DNA of 64,000 nucleotides, taken from Phymatolithon calcareum. Taxonomy: Eukaryota > Rhodophyta > Florideophyceae > Hapalidiales. Below the pieces are notes generated by a model. It had not been told where the DNA came from, made no database searches, and was given only the letters and a program-made list of their open reading frames with translations. The position numbers and the translations under genes are program-made. Of the stretch, positions 63,895 through 64,000 are shown in pieces. The stretch lies in assembly GCA_977006965.1 (NCBI GenBank), contig OZ345354.1:2976001-3040000 (forward strand), written 5' to 3'. Position 1 is the stretch's first letter; every line of letters starts with the position of its first letter.

Positions 63895-64000
63895 ATGTCC
63901 CCGTCCATCTTCCCCAAAGCCGCTATTCAACGTGAAGGCCTCAACAAGTCAATATCTCACTCCGCTAATCCATCCACCATCCAAGATCACTGTCTTCGGC
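63895..64000 (+). CDS. possible 5' end of a gene (partial)
   Basis: An ATG at 63895 opens a frame to the window edge (35 codons, start MSPSIFPKAAIQREG). It follows a C/T-rich stretch like the leaders of other genes here. No domain is visible in so short a piece. Confidence 0.3.
   Translation, partial: MSPSIFPKAAIQREGLNKSISHSANPSTIQDHCLR

Overview
This is nuclear DNA of a eukaryote with mostly intron-less genes. The few introns visible are short (67-123 nt) and use GT-AG ends with GTACGT, GTAAGA or GTATGT donors. The gene set (chloroplast RNA-stability HAT/TPR protein, PFS2/WDR33, NAA35, Ku80, CENH3, TFIIB family, bZIPs, Apple-like and sugar-dehydrogenase-like secreted proteins), the NB-ARC/WD40 fragments and the gene islands set in repeat-rich DNA suggest a florideophyte red alga such as Chondrus crispus. 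That organism call is inference: no marker sequence was compared. I saw no rRNA, tRNA, CRISPR array or bacterial-type operon.

Layout. 1-1403 (-): 5' part of a plastid-targeted HAT/TPR gene. 3.4-8.3 kb: repeats, a 0.38-kb foldback hairpin, a small secreted Apple-like protein gene and a pogo-like MITE. 8.6-20.2 kb is a housekeeping island: a TFIIB-family factor (three exons), PFS2/WDR33 convergent with NAA35, then Ku80. 20.7-35.7 kb is a nest of transposons: a degenerate LINE holds a MULE (10-bp target duplication), a 6.0-kb P-superfamily element with perfect 29-bp terminal repeats and a 7-bp duplication lies just past the LINE 3' end, and 87 bp further on sits a deleted P relative, itself interrupted by 2.3 kb carrying scrambled NB-ARC and WD40 gene fragments.

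36.1-39.3 kb: a secreted-protein gene is split by an internally deleted piggyBac-like element bounded by CTAG duplications; without the element the frame runs for exactly 500 codons. 40.4-46.6 kb: a second pogo-like MITE, foldback and AT palindromes, a bZIP gene and a PIF/Harbinger-like MITE. 47.5-62.1 kb is a second gene island: a 65-residue spliced membrane protein, a thioredoxin plus zeta-type kinase fusion, a sugar-dehydrogenase-like secreted protein with IPT/TIG domain, a second bZIP, CENH3 and an EF-hand protein. 62.2-63.5 kb: a cluster of perfect palindromes, a second foldback copy and a truncated PIF-like MITE.

The genes are not a pathway. They are ordinary nuclear functions (transcription initiation, mRNA 3' processing, N-terminal acetylation, DNA end joining, centromere identity) separated by transposon-rich DNA. 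The most unusual content is the 23.5-39.3 kb transposon block.
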